64,000 nt of DNA, taken from assembly GCF_024347075.1 (NCBI RefSeq), contig NZ_AP024900.1, forward strand, positions 620,001-684,000, given 5' to 3'. This document shows positions 8,271-18,221 of the stretch, piece by piece. The DNA comes from Vibrio rarus. Lineage in GTDB: Bacteria; Pseudomonadota; Gammaproteobacteria; Enterobacterales; Vibrionaceae. The stretch's first letter is position 1, and the number at the start of each line of letters is the position of its first letter. A program made the translations under genes and the position numbers. Under the pieces are notes generated by a model, which ran no database searches, was not told the DNA's origin, and worked only from the letters and a program-made list of their open reading frames with translations.

Positions 8271-9611
8271 ATGATTACAATTAAAAAGGGTTTGGACCTT
8301 CCTATCTCGGGAACTCCTACCCAGGTGATTAATGACGGGAATCCCGTTTCAAAAGTCGCCTTGCTTGGCGAAGAGTACGTGGGCATGCGTCCAACAATGC
8401 ATGTTCGCGAAGGAGACGTAGTAAAGAAAGGACAGGTGCTTTTTGCAGATAAAAAGAACCCTGGCGTAGTCTTTACTGCCCCTCAAAGCGGAACGGTTAC
8501 TCAGGTAAACCGTGGTGCGAAGCGTGTTTTGCAGTCAGTGGTTATTGAAATCGCTGGTGATGAGCAAATTACCTTTGACAAATTTGAGCAAAATGAACTG
8601 GCTAACTTGGATGCGGATGTGATTCGCAAACAATTAGTTGATTCTGGCTCATGGACTGCTTTAAAAACTCGTCCGTTTAGCAAGGTACCCGCAGTCGATG
8701 CTTCGACTAATGCCATCTTTGTCACGGCAATAGATACCAACCCATTAGCAGCCAACCCTGATGTCATTATCAAGGAACAAGCTGAGGCCTTTGTAGCAGG
8801 TTTAGACCTTCTCTCTGTGTTGTCTAATGATAAAGTCTATGTGTGTAAAGACGGCGGTTCACTTCCTCGCTCTGAGCAAAGTAATGTAGAAGAGCATGTA
8901 TTCTCAGGCCCACACCCAGCAGGGCTCGTGGGTACGCATATGCACTTCCTATATCCTGTGAATGAGGAGCATGTTGCCTGGAGTATTAACTATCAAGACG
9001 TTATCGCTTTCGGTAAGTTGTTCTTGACGGGTGAAATTTACTCAGACCGCATTGTCGCATTAGCGGGTCCTGTCGTGAGTAACCCTCGCTTGGTACGCAC
9101 AACGTTAGGGGCTTGTTTGCCTGAGTTAGCAGACAAAGAATTAATGCCGGGTGAAGTTCGCATTATTTCAGGCTCTGTGCTTTGGGGGACAAATGCAACG
9201 GGTCCTCATGCTTACCTTGGTCGATATCATCAACAGGTTTCGGCACTGCGTGAAGGACGAGATAAAGAGTTATTTGGCTGGGCAATGCCGGGTAAAAATA
9301 AATTCTCAGTGACGCGTTCATTCCTTGGTCACTTGTTTAAAGGTCAATTGTATAACCTAACTACATCGCTAAATGGCGGTGAGCGTGCAATGGTTCCAAC
9401 GGGCAATTATGAAAAAGTAATGCCATTGGATATTGAACCAACATTACTTCTGCGCGATTTGTGTGCCGGTGATGTAGACAGTGCTCAGCGCTTAGGTGCT
9501 CTAGAACTATCTGAAGAAGATTTAGCCTTATGTACTTATGTTTGTTCCGGCAAATATGAGTACGGTGAATTACTTCGTGAGTGTCTAGACACAATAGAGA
9601 AGGAAGGTTAA
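8271..9611 (+). CDS. nqrA: Na+-translocating NADH:quinone reductase subunit A
   Basis: First gene of the six-gene Na+-NQR operon. NqrA is the peripheral cytoplasmic subunit of the complex that oxidises NADH, reduces ubiquinone and pumps Na+. The ATG at 8271 is chosen because NqrA proteins begin with [12 protein letters not shown]; the open frame extends 12 codons further upstream (to a GTG) without homology. The resulting protein is 446 residues, as in V. cholerae. It has no cofactor-binding motif of its own, as expected. nqrB follows after 3 bases, so translation is probably coupled. Confidence 0.97.
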   Translation: MITIKKGLDLPISGTPTQVINDGNPVSKVALLGEEYVGMRPTMHVREGDVVKKGQVLFADKKNPGVVFTAPQSGTVTQVNRGAKRVLQSVVIEIAGDEQITFDKFEQNELANLDADVIRKQLVDSGSWTALKTRPFSKVPAVDASTNAIFVTAIDTNPLAANPDVIIKEQAEAFVAGLDLLSVLSNDKVYVCKDGGSLPRSEQSNVEEHVFSGPHPAGLVGTHMHFLYPVNEEHVAWSINYQDVIAFGKLFLTGEIYSDRIVALAGPVVSNPRLVRTTLGACLPELADKELMPGEVRIISGSVLWGTNATGPHAYLGRYHQQVSALREGRDKELFGWAMPGKNKFSVTRSFLGHLFKGQLYNLTTSLNGGERAMVPTGNYEKVMPLDIEPTLLLRDLCAGDVDSAQRLGALELSEEDLALCTYVCSGKYEYGELLRECLDTIEKEG

Positions 9612-9614
9612 GAC

Positions 9615-10856
9615 ATGTTGAAGAAATTTATTGAAGACATCGAACCTCATTTTGAAGCCGATGGTAAATGGGAAAAGTGGTATCCCCTTTATGAAGCTGC
9701 TGCAACGGTGTTTTACACACCGGGTACAGTAACGAAAACCAAATCCCATGTACGTGACAGTGTCGATCTTAAGCGCATCATGATCATGGTATGGTTTGCC
9801 GTTTTTCCTGCCATGTTTTGGGGAATGTACAACACCGGTAACCAAGCCATCACAGCGTTGACTTTCTTGCACTCAGGTGCGGATTTAGCCACGTTAGTTG
9901 CAGGTAACTGGCATTACTGGTTTACAGAAATGCTAGGTGGCACGATAAGTGCCGATGCCGGGTGGGGCAGTAAGATGCTCCTTGGTGCGACCTACTTCTT
10001 ACCTATCTATGCGACGGTATTTATCGTGGGTGGTTTCTGGGAAGTCCTGTTCTGTATTGTGCGTAAGCACGAAGTGAATGAAGGCTTTTTTGTCACCTCA
10101 ATTTTATTCGCATTAATTGTTCCGCCAACATTGCCACTATGGCAGGCCGCACTTGGTATTACCTTTGGTGTGGTTGTGGCTAAAGAAATTTTCGGTGGTA
10201 CTGGCCGTAACTTCTTAAACCCTGCATTGGCTGGTCGTGCGTTCTTATTCTTTGCTTACCCTGCTCAAATTTCTGGTGATTTAGTTTGGACTGCGGCAGA
10301 CGGCTTCTCTGGTGCTACGGCACTTAGCCAGTGGGCTCAAGGAGGAAACGCTAACCTAATCAATAACGTAACGGGTCAATCTATTTCTTGGATGGATGCG
10401 TTTATCGGTAATATCCCAGGCTCAATCGGTGAGGTCTCGACCTTATTCTTGATGCTAGGTGCGTTGATGATTGTCTACATGGGCATTGCATCATGGCGCA
10501 TTATTGCCGGTGTAATGATTGGCATGATTGCAACAGCAACGCTGTTTAATCTAATTGGTTCTGATACCAATGCGATGTTTAGTATGCCTTGGCATTGGCA
10601 CTTAGTACTTGGTGGCTTTGCATTTGGTATGTTCTTCATGGCAACGGATCCTGTATCGGCCTCTTTTACCAATAAAGGTAAATGGTGGTACGGAATCTTG
10701 ATTGGTTTGATGTGTGTGTTAATTCGAGTGGTTAACCCAGCGTACCCTGAAGGTATGATGCTGGCGATTCTATTTGCAAACTTATTTGCACCACTGTTTG
10801 ACCACGCTGTTATCGAGAAGAACATTAAGCGGAGACTAGCACGCTATGGCAAGTAA
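9615..10856 (+). CDS. nqrB: Na+-NQR subunit B (covalent FMN, riboflavin, membrane)
   Basis: A 413-residue integral membrane subunit with about ten hydrophobic helices. The SGAT motif carries Thr235, the equivalent of the Vibrio threonine (Thr236) that holds FMN through a phosphoester bond; ApbE attaches it, and apbE lies downstream. NqrB also binds riboflavin and ubiquinone and forms much of the Na+ path. The N-terminal segment [20 protein letters not shown] is typical of the family. The 3' end overlaps nqrC by 11 bp. Confidence 0.97.
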   Translation: MLKKFIEDIEPHFEADGKWEKWYPLYEAAATVFYTPGTVTKTKSHVRDSVDLKRIMIMVWFAVFPAMFWGMYNTGNQAITALTFLHSGADLATLVAGNWHYWFTEMLGGTISADAGWGSKMLLGATYFLPIYATVFIVGGFWEVLFCIVRKHEVNEGFFVTSILFALIVPPTLPLWQAALGITFGVVVAKEIFGGTGRNFLNPALAGRAFLFFAYPAQISGDLVWTAADGFSGATALSQWAQGGNANLINNVTGQSISWMDAFIGNIPGSIGEVSTLFLMLGALMIVYMGIASWRIIAGVMIGMIATATLFNLIGSDTNAMFSMPWHWHLVLGGFAFGMFFMATDPVSASFTNKGKWWYGILIGLMCVLIRVVNPAYPEGMMLAILFANLFAPLFDHAVIEKNIKRRLARYGK

Positions 10857-11613
10857 AAACGATAGCATTAAAAAAACGCTAGGTGTCGTTATTGGTTTGA
10901 GTCTAGTTTGTTCTGTCATCGTTTCGGTGGCGGCAGTTGGACTACGCGATAAGCAACAAGCTAATGCGGTACTGGATAAGCAAACAAAGATCGTAGAAGT
11001 TGCGCAGATCTCTGAACAAGGCACTGTTCAACAGTTGTTTAGTGATTATATCGAACCGCGTCTAGTGAACTTTGACACCGGTGAGTTTGTTGAAGGTGAT
11101 GCGGCTGCATACGATCAACGCGCGGCGTCAAAAGATCCAGCTCAATCTCAACGACTTGCTGCTAGCGATGATATCGCAAGCATCATCCGCCGTGCAAACG
11201 TGGGTACAGTGTACCTAGTTAAAGAGGGCGAACACTACTCAAAAGTCATTTTGCCTATCCACGGCACAGGCCTTTGGTCAATGATGTATGCGTTTGTTGC
11301 GGTTGAAATGGACGGCAATACCGTTTCGGGCATAACTTACTACGAGCAAGGTGAAACACCTGGGCTAGGTGGTGAAGTTGAAAACCCAAATTGGGTTGCT
11401 CAGTTCGAAGGCAAGCAGTTGTTTGATGAGAACTTTAAGCCGGCATTGAAAATTGTGAAAGGTGGCGCTGCAGCCGATGATATCCACGGTGTTGATGGCC
11501 TTTCTGGTGCAACTCTAACGGGTAACGGCGTGCAACATACTTTCGATTTCTGGCTAGGGGACATGGGCTTTGGACCATTCCTTGCTAAAGTACGCGAAGG
11601 GGAGCTGAACTAA
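10846..11613 (+). CDS. nqrC: Na+-NQR subunit C (covalent FMN, periplasmic)
   Basis: A 255-residue subunit with one N-terminal membrane anchor (about residues 9-30) and a periplasmic FMN-binding domain. The motif SGATLTG at residues 220-226 contains Thr223, matching the covalent FMN site (Thr225 in the 257-residue V. cholerae protein). It is the second substrate of ApbE in this operon region. The start overlaps nqrB by 11 bp and the stop shares a base with the nqrD start (TAATG), both signs of translational coupling. Confidence 0.96.
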   Translation: MASKNDSIKKTLGVVIGLSLVCSVIVSVAAVGLRDKQQANAVLDKQTKIVEVAQISEQGTVQQLFSDYIEPRLVNFDTGEFVEGDAAAYDQRAASKDPAQSQRLAASDDIASIIRRANVGTVYLVKEGEHYSKVILPIHGTGLWSMMYAFVAVEMDGNTVSGITYYEQGETPGLGGEVENPNWVAQFEGKQLFDENFKPALKIVKGGAAADDIHGVDGLSGATLTGNGVQHTFDFWLGDMGFGPFLAKVREGELN

Positions 11614-12245
11614 TGGCGATATCTAAAGAAGCGAAGCAAAACCTTTGGGCTCCTGTTTTAGATAACAACCCTATAGCTTTGCAAGTACTCGGTGTGTGTT
11701 CTGCTTTGGCGGTAACCACCAAACTAGAAACAGCATTTGTTATGACATTGGCCGTTATCTTTGTAACTGCTTTGTCTAACTTCTTCGTGTCTGTTATTCG
11801 TAACCACATTCCAAATAGCGTTCGTATCATAGTGCAGATGGCTATCATCGCATCGCTTGTAATCGTGGTAGACCAAATCTTGAAAGCTTACCTTTACGAT
11901 ATCTCTAAGCAGTTATCAGTATTTGTTGGCTTGATCATTACGAACTGTATCGTTATGGGTCGTGCAGAAGCCTACGCAATGAAGTCTGCGCCTCTGCCAT
12001 CGCTACTTGACGGTATTGGTAATGGTCTAGGTTATGGTTTTGTACTCATCACTGTAGCATTTTTCCGTGAGCTCATTGGCTCAGGTAAGTTGTTCGGTAT
12101 GGAAGTACTTCCTCTAGTGTCTGATGGTGGTTGGTACCAGCCTAACGGTATGTTCCTACTTGCACCGTCTGCATTCTTCTTGATTGGCTTTATGATTTGG
12201 GTGATTCGTATCTTCAAGCCTGAACAAATAGAAGCGAAGGAGTAG
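11613..12245 (+). CDS. nqrD: Na+-NQR subunit D
   Basis: A 210-residue membrane protein with six hydrophobic segments. NqrD and NqrE form the symmetrical core pair of the Na+-NQR membrane part, homologous to RnfE/RnfA, and together coordinate a [2Fe-2S] cluster near the middle of the membrane. The conserved Cys in the segment [16 protein letters not shown] is consistent with that role. Translation starts on the TAATG junction with nqrC, and nqrE begins 7 bp after the stop. Confidence 0.96.
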   Translation: MAISKEAKQNLWAPVLDNNPIALQVLGVCSALAVTTKLETAFVMTLAVIFVTALSNFFVSVIRNHIPNSVRIIVQMAIIASLVIVVDQILKAYLYDISKQLSVFVGLIITNCIVMGRAEAYAMKSAPLPSLLDGIGNGLGYGFVLITVAFFRELIGSGKLFGMEVLPLVSDGGWYQPNGMFLLAPSAFFLIGFMIWVIRIFKPEQIEAKE

Positions 12246-12252
12246 TAGCGCG

Positions 12253-12849
12253 ATGGAACATTATATTAGCTTGCTGGTTAAATCGATTTTCATCGAAAAC
12301 TTAGCGTTATCTTTCTTCTTGGGCATGTGTACATTCCTTGCTGTTTCGAAGAAGGTAAAAACCTCTTTTGGTCTTGGTGTCGCTGTAGTGGTGGTATTAA
12401 CCATCGCTGTACCGGTGAATAACCTGCTGTACACTCTGGTTTTGAAAGAGAATGCATTGGTCTCTGGTGTGGATTTGAGTTTTCTTAACTTCATTACCTT
12501 TATCGGTGTTATTGCCGCTCTAGTACAGATTTTGGAAATGGTGTTAGATCGCTTTTTCCCACCTTTGTACAACGCGTTAGGTATTTTCCTACCGCTTATT
12601 ACAGTGAACTGTGCGATCTTCGGTGGCGTATCTTTCATGGTACAGCGTGACTATAACTTCGCAGAATCCGTTGTTTATGGCTTCGGTTCTGGTGTGGGTT
12701 GGATGTTAGCTATCGTGGCACTTGCGGGTTTACGTGAGAAGATGAAGTACTCTGATGTCCCTCCTGGCCTACGTGGTCTAGGCATCACCTTCATCACTGT
12801 AGGCTTGATGGCGTTGGGCTTTATGTCTTTCTCCGGTGTTCAACTGTAA
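12253..12849 (+). CDS. nqrE: Na+-NQR subunit E
   Basis: A 198-residue membrane protein with six hydrophobic segments, homologous to NqrD and RnfA. The segments containing [10 protein letters not shown] and [11 protein letters not shown] carry the conserved cysteines proposed to bind the shared membrane [2Fe-2S] cluster, whose maturation needs NqrM (encoded further downstream). Position as fifth gene of the operon and length both match V. cholerae NqrE. Confidence 0.96.
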   Translation: MEHYISLLVKSIFIENLALSFFLGMCTFLAVSKKVKTSFGLGVAVVVVLTIAVPVNNLLYTLVLKENALVSGVDLSFLNFITFIGVIAALVQILEMVLDRFFPPLYNALGIFLPLITVNCAIFGGVSFMVQRDYNFAESVVYGFGSGVGWMLAIVALAGLREKMKYSDVPPGLRGLGITFITVGLMALGFMSFSGVQL

Positions 12850-12872
12850 GAGTAAATAATAAGGATTAGTCA

Positions 12873-14099
12873 ATGAATACTATCGTTCTTGGCGTAGTGA
12901 TGTTTACTCTAATTGTATTGGCTTTAGTGCTAGTGATTTTATTCGCTAAATCTAAGCTAGTACCAACGGGTGACGTCAACATTTTAGTAAATGGTGACCC
13001 TGAGAAAGGCTTTGCAGTTTCTCCTGGGGACAAATTGCTTGGCGCATTGGCAGGCAATGGTATTTTCGTATCGTCTGCTTGTGGTGGCGGTGGCTCTTGT
13101 GGTCAGTGTCGCGTTAAAGTGAAATCTGGCGGTGGCGATATACTACCTACAGAGCTTGATCACATCAGCAAAGGCGAGGCCCGTGAGGGGGAACGCTTAG
13201 CGTGTCAGGTTGCCGTTAAGTCGGATATGGAAATAGAACTTCCTGAAGAGATCTTTGGTGTTAAAAAGTGGGAATGTACCGTTCTTTCTAATGACAACGA
13301 AGCCACCTTCATTAAAGAGTTGGTTCTGCAAATCCCAGATGGGGAAGAAGTACCGTTCCGTGCTGGTGGTTACATTCAAATTGAAGCGGAACCTCACCAC
13401 ATTAAATATTCGGATTTTGATATCCCTGACGAGTATCGTGAAGATTGGGATAAATTTAACCTCTTCCGTTATGAGTCTGTGGTTAAAGAAGAGTCTATCC
13501 GCGCTTACTCAATGGCATCGTACCCAGAAGAGAAAGGTTTGATTAAGCTGAACGTGCGTATTGCAACGCCGCCGCCAAACAATCCTGATGTTCCACCTGG
13601 AATCATGTCTTCGTACATCTGGTCTCTTAAAGCTGGTGACAAATGTACTATTTCAGGTCCATTTGGTGAGTTCTTCGCTAAAGATACTGACAATGAGATG
13701 GTATTTGTTGGTGGTGGTGCAGGTATGGCGCCAATGCGTTCACATATCTTTGACCAACTATTACGCCTTAAGTCAAAACGTAAGATGACGTTCTGGTATG
13801 GTGCTCGTTCGAAGCGTGAAATGTTCTACATTGAAGACTTTGATAAACTCGCCGCCGAGAATGACAACTTTGTATGGCATTGTGCGCTGTCCGATCCTTC
13901 TCCTGAAGACAATTGGGATGGTTATACAGGCTTTATCCATAACGTATTGTACGAAAACTATCTTAAGGATCATGACGCCCCTGAAGATTGTGAGTTCTAT
14001 ATGTGTGGTCCACCTATGATGAATGCAGCTGTTATTGGCATGCTAAAAGATCTGGGTGTAGAGGATGAAAACATTCTACTTGATGATTTCGGTGGCTAA
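12873..14099 (+). CDS. nqrF: Na+-NQR subunit F (NADH dehydrogenase, FAD and 2Fe-2S)
   Basis: The 408-residue electron-input subunit. An N-terminal membrane helix (about residues 4-25) anchors it; a ferredoxin-type domain follows with the cluster cysteines in [12 protein letters not shown] (Cys70, Cys76, Cys79) and a fourth in LACQV. The FAD-binding motif RAYSMASYP and the NADH-binding [10 protein letters not shown] are present, then the C-terminal CGPPMMNAA segment of ferredoxin reductases. NqrF takes hydride from NADH in the cytoplasm and passes electrons to the membrane cluster. It is the last gene before a terminator. Confidence 0.97.
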   Translation: MNTIVLGVVMFTLIVLALVLVILFAKSKLVPTGDVNILVNGDPEKGFAVSPGDKLLGALAGNGIFVSSACGGGGSCGQCRVKVKSGGGDILPTELDHISKGEAREGERLACQVAVKSDMEIELPEEIFGVKKWECTVLSNDNEATFIKELVLQIPDGEEVPFRAGGYIQIEAEPHHIKYSDFDIPDEYREDWDKFNLFRYESVVKEESIRAYSMASYPEEKGLIKLNVRIATPPPNNPDVPPGIMSSYIWSLKAGDKCTISGPFGEFFAKDTDNEMVFVGGGAGMAPMRSHIFDQLLRLKSKRKMTFWYGARSKREMFYIEDFDKLAAENDNFVWHCALSDPSPEDNWDGYTGFIHNVLYENYLKDHDAPEDCEFYMCGPPMMNAAVIGMLKDLGVEDENILLDDFGG

Positions 14100-14116
14100 G
14101 TCTTAATCGAATGAAC

Positions 14117-14150
14117 AATGGCTGGCTCTTTGAGTCAGCCATTTTGTTTT
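14117..14150 (+). terminator. Terminator after nqrF
   Basis: AATGGCTGGCTC (14117-14128) pairs with GAGTCAGCCATT (14132-14143) with one mismatch and a 3-base loop, followed by a T-rich run. It ends the nqrABCDEF message, so apbE-nqrM need their own promoter or read-through. Confidence 0.88.
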
Positions 14151-14179
14151 GTGGTTTAGACTATTTTTTATCCATCTTC

Positions 14180-14289
14180 TACCAATCGTACTAAATAACG
14201 GGTCATTTTAGCTTGTTAAAATACTCGATAACTGGGTTAAACTTAATAAGTTAATAGTTAGGGTACTCAGTGACTTACTAAGATGGGTA
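14180..14289. repeat. Dispersed imperfect palindrome, copy B (internally deleted)
   Basis: TACCAATCGTACTAAATAAC at the left end, followed by AGCTTGTTAAAATACTCGAT, match the reverse complement of copy A. About 50 bp of the middle are missing, and the right end (GTGACTTACTAAGATGGGTA) is a worn version of the other terminus. It lies between nqrF and apbE, where an apbE promoter would be expected. Confidence 0.65.
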
Positions 14290-14320
14290 GCATACATAAA
14301 TACAAGAAATGGAGCACAAG

Positions 14321-15355
14321 ATGAACGCAGTAAATCATCTTATTCAGCGCGGTAAGTGGACAATTCTCCTCTTGGTATCAATGGCCCTTTTAAGTGGTTG
14401 TGACCAAGCGCCTAAGCAAGTGGCTTTGCAGGGGAAAACGATGGGTACAACCTATCATATTAAATATATTGCGGATAAAAAGGGGAGCGATTCTCAACAA
14501 ATGCAAACTCAGATCGACTTTCTTTTAGAGAAAGTAAATGATCAGATGTCAACCTATCGTCCTCACTCTGAACTCAGCCAATTTAATCAGTATAAAGGCA
14601 GTGAACCTGTTGCGCTGTCTCAGGATATGACCACTGTGATAGCCGAGTCTATCCGCTTAAATAAGCTCACAGAAGGGGCATTGGATGTCACCGTTGGTCC
14701 ATTAGTTAATTTGTGGGGGTTTGGCCCAGAAGCTCGTCCTAATAAGATGCCGACAGAAGATGAGTTACAAGCGCGACGTGACATGATAGGGATTAACCAC
14801 CTCTCGTTAACGAAGCAAGGTTTAGCTAAAGATCTACCGGATTTATATGTGGATCTATCAACCATTGCTAAAGGTTGGGGTGTGGATGTTGTAGCGAACT
14901 TCTTAGAGTCTCAAGGTATACACCGTTACCTTGTTGAAGTGGGAGGGGAGCTCAGAGTTAAAGGTAACAATAGCAAAGACATTCCTTGGAAAATCGCCAT
15001 TGAGAAACCTACTGTGGATGCCCGTGAAGTAGAACTTATTGTTCAGCCAGGGAATATGGCAATGGCAACCTCTGGGGATTATCGTAACTATTTTGAACGT
15101 GATGGTGTGCGTTATTCACACATAATCAACCCTAAAACTGGTAAACCAATTGCACACAAGGTAGTCTCAGTGACAGCGATTCATCCATCCTGTATGACTG
15201 CGGATGGTTTGGCGACGGGCCTGATGGTTCTGGGTGCAGAAGAAGGCATTCGAGTGGCTAATCAAAATAATTTGGCTATCTTAATGATAGTTAAAACTGA
15301 CGATGGCTTTGAAGAGGTATCTTCAGATGCTTTTGCTAAGTATTTGAATAAATAA
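14321..15355 (+). CDS. apbE: FAD:protein FMN transferase lipoprotein
   Basis: ApbE cleaves FAD and attaches FMN to threonines of NqrB and NqrC. The protein has a lipoprotein signal with lipobox LLSGC (anchored on the periplasmic side), the KTMGTTYHIKY start of the ApbE fold, DLSTIAKGWGVD, and VEVGGELRVKG. The ATG at 14321 is preferred over the in-frame ATG at 14309 because a GGAG ribosome site sits 6 bases before it; this gives 344 residues. nqrM follows after 9 bp, so the pair forms a Na+-NQR maturation operon directly behind the structural genes. Confidence 0.95.
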   Translation: MNAVNHLIQRGKWTILLLVSMALLSGCDQAPKQVALQGKTMGTTYHIKYIADKKGSDSQQMQTQIDFLLEKVNDQMSTYRPHSELSQFNQYKGSEPVALSQDMTTVIAESIRLNKLTEGALDVTVGPLVNLWGFGPEARPNKMPTEDELQARRDMIGINHLSLTKQGLAKDLPDLYVDLSTIAKGWGVDVVANFLESQGIHRYLVEVGGELRVKGNNSKDIPWKIAIEKPTVDAREVELIVQPGNMAMATSGDYRNYFERDGVRYSHIINPKTGKPIAHKVVSVTAIHPSCMTADGLATGLMVLGAEEGIRVANQNNLAILMIVKTDDGFEEVSSDAFAKYLNK

Positions 15356-15364
15356 GGCGATATT

Positions 15365-15598
15365 ATGACAACATTCTTAGCCACTTTTGGCATTTTCCTC
15401 GGGTTTATCATTTTGATGTCCGTTGGCTATATCTTGCAAAAGAAAGTTGTAAAGGGGAGTTGTGGGGGCTTAGATGCCATGGGCATTGATAAAGTTTGCA
15501 GTTGCCCTGAACCTTGCGATGCACGTAAACGCCGAGAAGCAAAAGCTGCGGCTAGAGCTGAGAAGATAGCAGCTTGGGATAAAGATCGTATTGCCTAA
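15365..15598 (+). CDS. nqrM: Na+-NQR maturation factor NqrM
   Basis: A 77-residue protein with one N-terminal membrane helix (about residues 5-25) and four closely spaced cysteines (GSCGGLDAMG, then CSCPEPC), the pattern of the DUF539/NqrM family. NqrM is required for assembly of functional Na+-NQR, probably by delivering iron to the NqrD/NqrE cluster. The tail is highly basic and Ala-rich. It shares a transcript with apbE and is closed by a bidirectional terminator. Confidence 0.93.
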   Translation: MTTFLATFGIFLGFIILMSVGYILQKKVVKGSCGGLDAMGIDKVCSCPEPCDARKRREAKAAARAEKIAAWDKDRIA

Positions 15599-15672
15599 TT
15601 TGCCCCATCAAGTCTCTAGAATAATGCGTGATGCACCTTTTTGCGTATAAGCATTAATGGGATATAAACATA

Positions 15673-15705
15673 AAAAATGCCAAGCTAAAATAGCTTGGCA
15701 TTTTT
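15673..15705. terminator. Bidirectional terminator between nqrM and uraA
   Basis: AAAAATGCCAAGCTA (15673-15687) and TAGCTTGGCATTTTT (15691-15705) form a perfect 15-bp stem with a 3-base loop and have A/T runs on both sides, so it can end both convergent transcripts. Confidence 0.93.
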
Positions 15706-15728
15706 GTTTAAAAGATAAAATTCAGACG

Positions 15729-16976
15729 TTATTTCTTAGGTTCATCTTCAGTTTGAGCGATATCTGCACTCGTAGAGCCACTTAATTCTTTAGGCAGAAT
15801 TAGGTTTAATAGAATCGCCATGATTCCACAAAGGCTAATACCATGAAGGTTAAAGTCGCCAATATTAACGCTCATGCCACCGATACCAAATACCAAAGTG
15901 ACACCCACGATAACAAGGTTACGTGAGTTGTGTAAGTCAACGCGGTTTTGAATCAGAGTGTTCAAACCTACAGTGGCAATTGAACCAAACAACAGCATCA
16001 TGATGCCGCCCATTACTGGACCTGGGATAGTTTGTAGTACACCACCTAATTTACCTACTAGCGCTAGAGCAATAGCCGAAAATGCTGCGTAAGTCATGAT
16101 TTTAGGGTTGAAAGCTTTAGTGAGCATAACCGCACCAGTCACTTCACTGTAAGTGGTGTTCGGTGGAGCGCCCATCATGCTTGCCGCCATAGTCGCCAGT
16201 CCGTCACCCGCCATGGTTCTGTGTAGACCCGGTTTTTTAAGGTAATCTTTACCAGTCACATTTGAGATAGCAAGAATATCACCAACGTGCTCTACCGCAG
16301 GGGCAATGGCCACTGGCAACATGAACAAGATGGCATTAATGTTGAACTCAGGAGCGGTAAAGTTAGGAATGGCAAACCAAGCCGCATTGGCTACTGGAGT
16401 GAAATCCACGATACCGGCAAACAGGCTTAAAATGTAACCCACCACAATACCACCAAAGATAGGTAGCAGTTTTAAGAAGCCTTTAGAGTAAACGCTGATA
16501 AGAATAGTGGTAAGCAATGAAGCTAGTGAGATAGACAATGCCACTGTGCTATCAATCGCTTGCACGTCACCACTTTTACCTAGTGCCATATTGACCGCAA
16601 CAGGTGCTAGGCCTAAACCGATCACCATAATTACAGGACCCACTACAACAGGTGGTAGTAGTTTATGGATAATAGCAACGCCACGAATGCGAATGATGCT
16701 ACTAAAAATAAGGTATACAAAGCCTGCCGCCATTAGGCCACCCATAGTGGCTGGTATGCCCCATGTTTTTACGCCATATAGGATAGGTGCAATAAACGCA
16801 AAAGAAGACGCTAAAAAAATAGGTACAGAGCGTTTTGTGACTAATTGAAATATTAGAGTACCAACACCTGCACCAAACAGTGCAACGTTGGCATCTAGCC
16901 CCGTTAAAAGCGGGACCATAACGAGAGCACCAAATGCAACAAATAGCATTTGCATACCCTGTAAAATAGAAGCCAT
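15729..16976 (-). CDS. uraA: Uracil permease (NCS2 family)
   Basis: An inner-membrane nucleobase:H+ symporter of the NCS2 family with about 14 membrane segments. Typical segments include PIFLASSFAFIAP, PPVVVGPVIMVIGL, EHVGDILAISNVTGKDY and GAPPNTTYSEVTGAV; the Glu-His-Val and the TTYSE stretches hold the substrate-binding residues of UraA. The ATG at 16976 is chosen because GGAG lies 10 bases upstream, giving 415 residues; the frame is open 14 codons further. Transcribed alone, with about 285 bp of divergent, gene-poor promoter region upstream. Confidence 0.9.
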   Translation of the reverse strand: MASILQGMQMLFVAFGALVMVPLLTGLDANVALFGAGVGTLIFQLVTKRSVPIFLASSFAFIAPILYGVKTWGIPATMGGLMAAGFVYLIFSSIIRIRGVAIIHKLLPPVVVGPVIMVIGLGLAPVAVNMALGKSGDVQAIDSTVALSISLASLLTTILISVYSKGFLKLLPIFGGIVVGYILSLFAGIVDFTPVANAAWFAIPNFTAPEFNINAILFMLPVAIAPAVEHVGDILAISNVTGKDYLKKPGLHRTMAGDGLATMAASMMGAPPNTTYSEVTGAVMLTKAFNPKIMTYAAFSAIALALVGKLGGVLQTIPGPVMGGIMMLLFGSIATVGLNTLIQNRVDLHNSRNLVIVGVTLVFGIGGMSVNIGDFNLHGISLCGIMAILLNLILPKELSGSTSADIAQTEDEPKK

Positions 16977-17261
16977 GATTTTCTTTCTCCATTTTTGGAA
17001 ATCGACGAATACTATCATTAACTTACCAAATGTTACATTTATCAGATCAATTTTTCTTTAATTGATTTAATTTAACGCAAAATAATGAGTACTTAGTTTC
17101 AAATAACCTAAATGATGGGGTTTTATTCTGTACTGCAACGGCTGTGCTGAGTAAAAAAATGGTGTTAGCTTGACCTGCTATAGCTGTTTGTTAGGGGGTA
17201 TCTTCATGTTTTTTCGTACACTTGACGTAAAAATATTTACTTCTGTTTCCCTTTCAGTACA

Positions 17262-17354
17262 ATGAATTTAATTCGTACAGGAGACCCATTATTAATTGCG
17301 GAGGATATTCGCGTCATTATTAAAGGGCGCTGTCGTACTATCAATTATCTTTAG
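17262..17354 (+). CDS. CsrA-like mini-ORF (30 aa), possibly a gene fragment
   Basis: A short frame of 30 codons. Residues 7-22 fit the N-terminal half of CsrA position by position (G-x2-L-x-I-x2-[DE]-[IV]-x-V-x3-G; here GDPLLIAEDIRVIIKG), and the LI-R lead-in also matches. It stops after the third strand, so the RNA-binding Arg44 region is missing. There is no clear ribosome site, and no frameshift continuation resembling CsrA was found. It ends 8 bp before the next gene. It may be a degraded or shortened csrA paralogue of mobile origin, or chance similarity; the function is unknown. Confidence 0.35.
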   Translation: MNLIRTGDPLLIAEDIRVIIKGRCRTINYL

Positions 17355-17362
17355 GCCAATAT

Positions 17363-17749
17363 ATGAATCCGTTAACTCAATCAATTTTTGCCAAAATAGC
17401 GGCAACACACCTATTAAATGACTGCAAATGGACTGAACACGAAGGCAGAGATTTTAAACATCAAGACTCTGTTTATTACTACACACCAAGCAAGCAAAGT
17501 AACGGCCGATTTAATGATATAAAAAAAAATCATAAGATCGTGACTCTGCGCAAAAACGCTAATGGCACCGTCAATGCGCTGACGGTCATTGTTAATGAAG
17601 TGACGATTGTTACTGCTACTCAAGGTGAGGTACGTGGACAGATTACACAAGTTGAGCATTTTAATGATAAATATCATGCAGCCGTAGAGTACCCTGAAAT
17701 ATTCGCTAAAAATGGCAACTGGAAACGAGCAAACATAGTTGGGCTTTAA
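17363..17749 (+). CDS. Hypothetical protein, 128 aa
   Basis: Not recognised. A soluble protein with no signal peptide or membrane helix. It is rich in Asn, Lys and Thr, with a likely alpha-helical start (about residues 5-20) and beta-rich middle (KIVTLRKNANG, VNALTVIVNEVTIVTAT). The start codon has a weak TAGG ribosome site. It lies 8 bp after the CsrA-like mini-ORF and about 280 bp before a zinc-ribbon small protein, in an accessory-looking patch between uraA and dinB. The following 281 bp (17750-18030) contain no supportable gene. Confidence 0.55.
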   Translation: MNPLTQSIFAKIAATHLLNDCKWTEHEGRDFKHQDSVYYYTPSKQSNGRFNDIKKNHKIVTLRKNANGTVNALTVIVNEVTIVTATQGEVRGQITQVEHFNDKYHAAVEYPEIFAKNGNWKRANIVGL

Positions 17750-18030
17750 TTTGCACTTAATGCGTACACGTAACGAAATATTTTGACATGAACATCAAAG
17801 CATTCCGTTTAGTTATACCATTAATGACGACGATGGTATTTTAGGTGCATTAGCATTAACCACGTCACTCGTTGGATACGGTAAGCTGTTGGCACAAACC
17901 GTTGAAAGTTGCAGGTCTCGCTCATGAATAATGCACTTAGTGGCATCGAATATCGTCATAACTGAGCTGACTTTGCATGAGCTCAGTTGCCTAAAATGAT
18001 CACTGATTTAATTGAAGATAAGGAGTAACT

Positions 18031-18150
18031 ATGCCAAATCAAGGTGACTTATGTCCATTTTGTGGTTTGATCATTGTATTTCCGCCCGCTATTGACCCTA
18101 TTTGTATGGGGTGCGGTGAAGACGTGACTGATGAGAGTGACGAGGATTAA
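18031..18150 (+). CDS. Small zinc-ribbon protein, 39 aa
   Basis: A strong ribosome site (AAGGAG, 18020-18025) stands before an ATG opening a 39-codon frame. The protein has two CxxC knuckles, CPFC (residues 8-11) and CMGC (residues 25-28), separated by a hydrophobic loop, so it can bind one zinc ion. The tail is strongly acidic (EDVTDESDED). The stop codon lies inside the terminator stem that follows, which supports a compact expressed unit. The function is unknown; such small zinc ribbons are common in phage and accessory DNA. Confidence 0.6.
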   Translation: MPNQGDLCPFCGLIIVFPPAIDPICMGCGEDVTDESDED

Positions 18151-18184
18151 GTTGAGGGAGTTATCTCAACTTAATCCTTGTTAG
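18143..18184 (+). terminator. Terminator overlapping the zinc-ribbon stop codon
   Basis: AGGATTAAGTTGAG (18143-18156) pairs perfectly with CTCAACTTAATCCT (18165-18178), followed by TGTT. The TAA stop of the small gene is within the left arm. Confidence 0.75.
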
Positions 18185-18221
18185 GGAGTTCAAGTTCTAG
18201 CAGATACCAAACTTGGAGTGC

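Noticed and set aside
17788..17931. Possible small membrane peptide with a frameshift (start MNIKAFRLVIPLM)
   Set aside because: The frame stops after 18 codons, and joining it to the next frame needs an assumed frameshift with no family support.
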